A stretch of 7,219 bases of DNA. Source: Chloroflexota bacterium. Its GTDB lineage: Bacteria; Chloroflexota; Limnocylindria; Limnocylindrales; CSP1-4. Below the pieces are notes generated by a model. The model saw only the letters and a program-made list of their open reading frames with translations. It did not search any database and was not told the DNA's origin. A program made the translations under genes and the position numbers. The stretch lies in assembly GCA_003157175.1 (NCBI GenBank), contig PMIQ01000230.1, forward strand, positions 868 through 8,086, read 5' to 3'. Below are positions 5,334-7,219 of the stretch, piece by piece; position 1 is the stretch's first letter, and each line of letters begins with the position of its first letter.

Positions 5334-6923
5334 TCAGTCCTTCGGGGCGAGCAGGGAATGGCCCGTCACCTCGGGCCACGGCTTCAAGCCCCCGATTTCC
5401 AGGATCGTCGGCGTCACGTCCGCGAGCCGCCCGTCCTTGAGGCGCTCGCTCTCCATGTACCGGCCGATGCCCAGGAACGGGACGGGGTTCAGGGAGTGCT
5501 TGGTGACCGGGTTGCCGGCCTCGTCCTTCATCTCGTCGGCGTTGCCGTGGTCCGCGGTGATGAACAAGACCGCGCCCGGCGCGGCCGGATCAGCGGCATC
5601 CACGGCCAGGACCGCCTCGGCGACGCGGCCCAGGCATCCGTCCACGGTCTCGCAGGCCTTGATGGTGGCCTCCCACACGCCCGTATGGCCGACCATATCC
5701 GGGTTGGCGAAGTTGGCCACGATCAGGTCGTACTTCCCGCCGGAGATAGCCTCCACCAGCGCGTCGCATACGCCCGCGGCTGCCATGCTCGGCTGCAGGT
5801 CGTAAGTCGCGACCTTGAGGCTCGGGATCAGCTTGCGATCCTCGCCCGGCCACGGTGCCTCGCGGCCGCCGTTGAAGAAGTACGTCACATGAGCATACTT
5901 CTCCGTCTCGGCGACGTGGAACTGCGTCCAGCCGGCCTTGGAAACGCCCTCCGCGAGCGAAGGGACGACCTCGGGGCCGAAGACGACCTTGACCGGGAGA
6001 TCGGCCTCGTAGGCGGTCATGGTGGCGTAGAGGATGCCCTTCGGCGCCGGCCCGTCCGCGTTTCGGTCGAAGCCCGAGAAATCCGCGTCGGCGAGGGCAT
6101 GCGAGAGCTGGCGGGCCCGGTCGGCGCGGAAGTTGCAGTGGAGAACGGCGTCCCCGTCGGCGATGGTGCCGTGGTCCACGCCGTCGATCACCGTAGGGAT
6201 GATGAACTCGTCGTTCTCGCCACGCGCGTAGCCGGCCTCGACGGCGGCGACGGCGGAGGGCGCGTGGAAGTCGGCCACGCCGTGGACGATGGCGTTGTAG
6301 CCCTTGGCGGTCCGCTCCCAGCGCTTGTCGCGGTCCATGGCGTAGTAGCGTCCGCCGATCGTGGCGATCTTCGCGTTCGGGTGAACCGCGGCCAGGCGCT
6401 TCTCCAGGTCCGGAACGAACTCGATGGCGGATCGCGGCGGAGTGTCTCGGCCATCAAGAAGAGCATGGACGCGGACACGCTTCACGCCCCGGCGGGCGGC
6501 GAGCTCGGCCATGGCGACCAGGTGACGGTCGTTGGCGTGCACGCCGCCGGGACCGACCAGGCTGATCAGGTGAAGGGTGTGATCGGCCTCTTTCGCTCGG
6601 GTGCAGAGCTCGAGCAGGACCGGCCGGCTGAAGAAGTTGCCCGCTGAGATCGACTTGTCGATCCGCGGAAGATCCTGCAGGACCTCCTGGCCGGTGCCCA
6701 GGTTGAGATGACCGACCTCGGAGTTGCCCATCTGGCCTTCGGGAAGACCCACGAACTGCTCCGAAGCCTCCAGCGAGCAATGCGGCCAGCGCTCGAGGAA
6801 CTCGATCCAGTTGGGCATATGAGCCTGGGCAATCGCGTCGATGGCGGGCTCATGCCCGATGCCGAAGCCGTCCAGGACCACCAGCACGATCGGGCGGGGG
6901 CGCTTCGCGCCGGCTGCGGTCAT
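5334..6923 (-). CDS. gpmI: 2,3-bisphosphoglycerate-independent phosphoglycerate mutase
   Basis: This cytosolic glycolytic enzyme interconverts 3- and 2-phosphoglycerate, using two metal ions (usually Mn) and a phosphoserine intermediate. The 529 residues cover both domains of the alkaline-phosphatase-like family. Visible active-site parts are D18 in LDGFG; catalytic S68 in GQMGNSEVGH; H129 in GGVH; DGRDTPPR (157-164); R192 and R198 in GRYYAMDRDKRWER; R266 and R269 in NFRADRARQ; D409 and H413 in NPDMVGHTG; D458 and H459 in TADHGNADEM; and H476 in KHSLNPVPF. All expected ligands are present, so the enzyme should be active. Small departures from the commonest motifs are GPGGVHAND in place of SDGGVHSH, and Ala for Pro in NFRPDRARQ. 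ATG 6923 overlaps the tpiA stop codon (ATGA), which points to translational coupling in one operon; AAGG lies 9 bases upstream. Confidence 0.98.
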   Translation of the reverse strand: MTAAGAKRPRPIVLVVLDGFGIGHEPAIDAIAQAHMPNWIEFLERWPHCSLEASEQFVGLPEGQMGNSEVGHLNLGTGQEVLQDLPRIDKSISAGNFFSRPVLLELCTRAKEADHTLHLISLVGPGGVHANDRHLVAMAELAARRGVKRVRVHALLDGRDTPPRSAIEFVPDLEKRLAAVHPNAKIATIGGRYYAMDRDKRWERTAKGYNAIVHGVADFHAPSAVAAVEAGYARGENDEFIIPTVIDGVDHGTIADGDAVLHCNFRADRARQLSHALADADFSGFDRNADGPAPKGILYATMTAYEADLPVKVVFGPEVVPSLAEGVSKAGWTQFHVAETEKYAHVTYFFNGGREAPWPGEDRKLIPSLKVATYDLQPSMAAAGVCDALVEAISGGKYDLIVANFANPDMVGHTGVWEATIKACETVDGCLGRVAEAVLAVDAADPAAPGAVLFITADHGNADEMKDEAGNPVTKHSLNPVPFLGIGRYMESERLKDGRLADVTPTILEIGGLKPWPEVTGHSLLAPKD

Positions 6924-7219
6924 GCCGGCTTGCCTTCGGCAGAGGCGCGGGCCCTGGCGGTCACGGCAGCGCGAGCCACCATGCCGGCCATCTCATCGGG
7001 CTTGAGCGAGGCGCCCCCGACCAGGCCGCCGTCGATCGAGTACTCGGCCAGGAACTCGCCGATGTTGGCGCTGGTGACGCTACCGCCGTACAGGATCGGC
7101 ACGTCTTCCGCTGAGTGGCCCCAGCCGAGGTCCGCGGCGAGAGTGGCGCGGATCGCCTCCGCCATGGCCGCGGCATCCGCGCTGGAGGCCGTGCGACCCG
7201 TGCCGATGGCCCAGACCGG
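6920..7219 (-). CDS. tpiA: Triose-phosphate isomerase, C-terminal 99 residues, cut by window edge
   Basis: This enzyme interconverts dihydroxyacetone phosphate and glyceraldehyde 3-phosphate in the cytosol. The first visible residues, PVWAIGTGRTAS, are the active-site loop 6; the catalytic Glu comes directly before this Pro and is therefore just outside the window. The two phosphate-gripping segments follow: YGGSVTSANIGEFL and DGGLVGGASLKPDEM. The C-terminus is normal, with a short Ala-rich tail. Truncation is due to the window edge only. The stop codon overlaps the gpmI start by 4 bases, so the two are co-transcribed. The part further upstream is likely to hold pgk or gap, as in many such clusters, but that cannot be seen here. 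Confidence 0.97.
   Translation of the reverse strand, partial: PVWAIGTGRTASSADAAAMAEAIRATLAADLGWGHSAEDVPILYGGSVTSANIGEFLAEYSIDGGLVGGASLKPDEMAGMVARAAVTARARASAEGKPA

Noticed and set aside
5280..6647. Plus-strand open frame of 455 codons opposite gpmI
   Set aside because: It lies almost wholly antisense to gpmI, whose every active-site motif is intact. The translated product has no recognisable domain; it is a GC-driven antisense frame.

Overview
The window is a GC-rich stretch of bacterial chromosome (roughly two thirds G+C by eye) in which every supported gene lies on the minus strand, so transcription runs from base 7219 towards base 1. No mobile element, CRISPR array, phage gene or plus-strand gene was found. 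The mix of genes (tpiA-gpmI joined to secG, an orphan family-5 solute-binding protein, a 'LLPDGxVLVAGG' kelch-type lipoprotein, a lemA-htpX pair, GTG starts, tRNAs with encoded CCA) fits a high-GC Gram-positive-like lineage. My best guess is Chloroflexota, with Actinomycetota as the alternative. This is inference from gene content, not from a marker gene.

Right-hand part (7219 to about 3236): the 3' end of tpiA overlaps gpmI by 4 bases, and secG and a peptide-type solute-binding protein gene follow. These genes link two glycolytic enzymes (triose-phosphate isomerase and cofactor-independent phosphoglycerate mutase) to a small subunit of the Sec translocon and to an exported binding protein that would use that translocon. 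A small hairpin lies between gpmI and secG.

Middle (3219 to 2843): three tRNA genes, Leu(CAG), Leu(GAG) and Val(UAC), all with genome-encoded CCA. They begin only 16 bases after the stop codon of the binding-protein gene. A candidate extended -10 element for them lies inside the last codons of that gene.

Left-hand part (2725 to 1): a secreted kelch-like lipoprotein with seven repeats of about 49 residues, then about 410 bases of very GC-rich DNA without a convincing gene, then lemA and the first 191 codons of htpX. lemA and htpX are a well-known pair of membrane-stress genes. A 10-bp perfect stem-loop lies between them. A second 7-bp perfect hairpin sits in the predicted start of the lemA transcript, just downstream of a TGCTAGACT element.

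Nothing here amounts to a clearly new biological system. The observations most worth checking are the 10-base motif TGCTAGACTG shared by the two candidate promoters (lemA and the tRNA cluster), the hairpins around lemA-htpX, the apparently self-closing seven-bladed architecture of the kelch protein, and a tRNA 5'-half-like sequence in the long intergenic gap.
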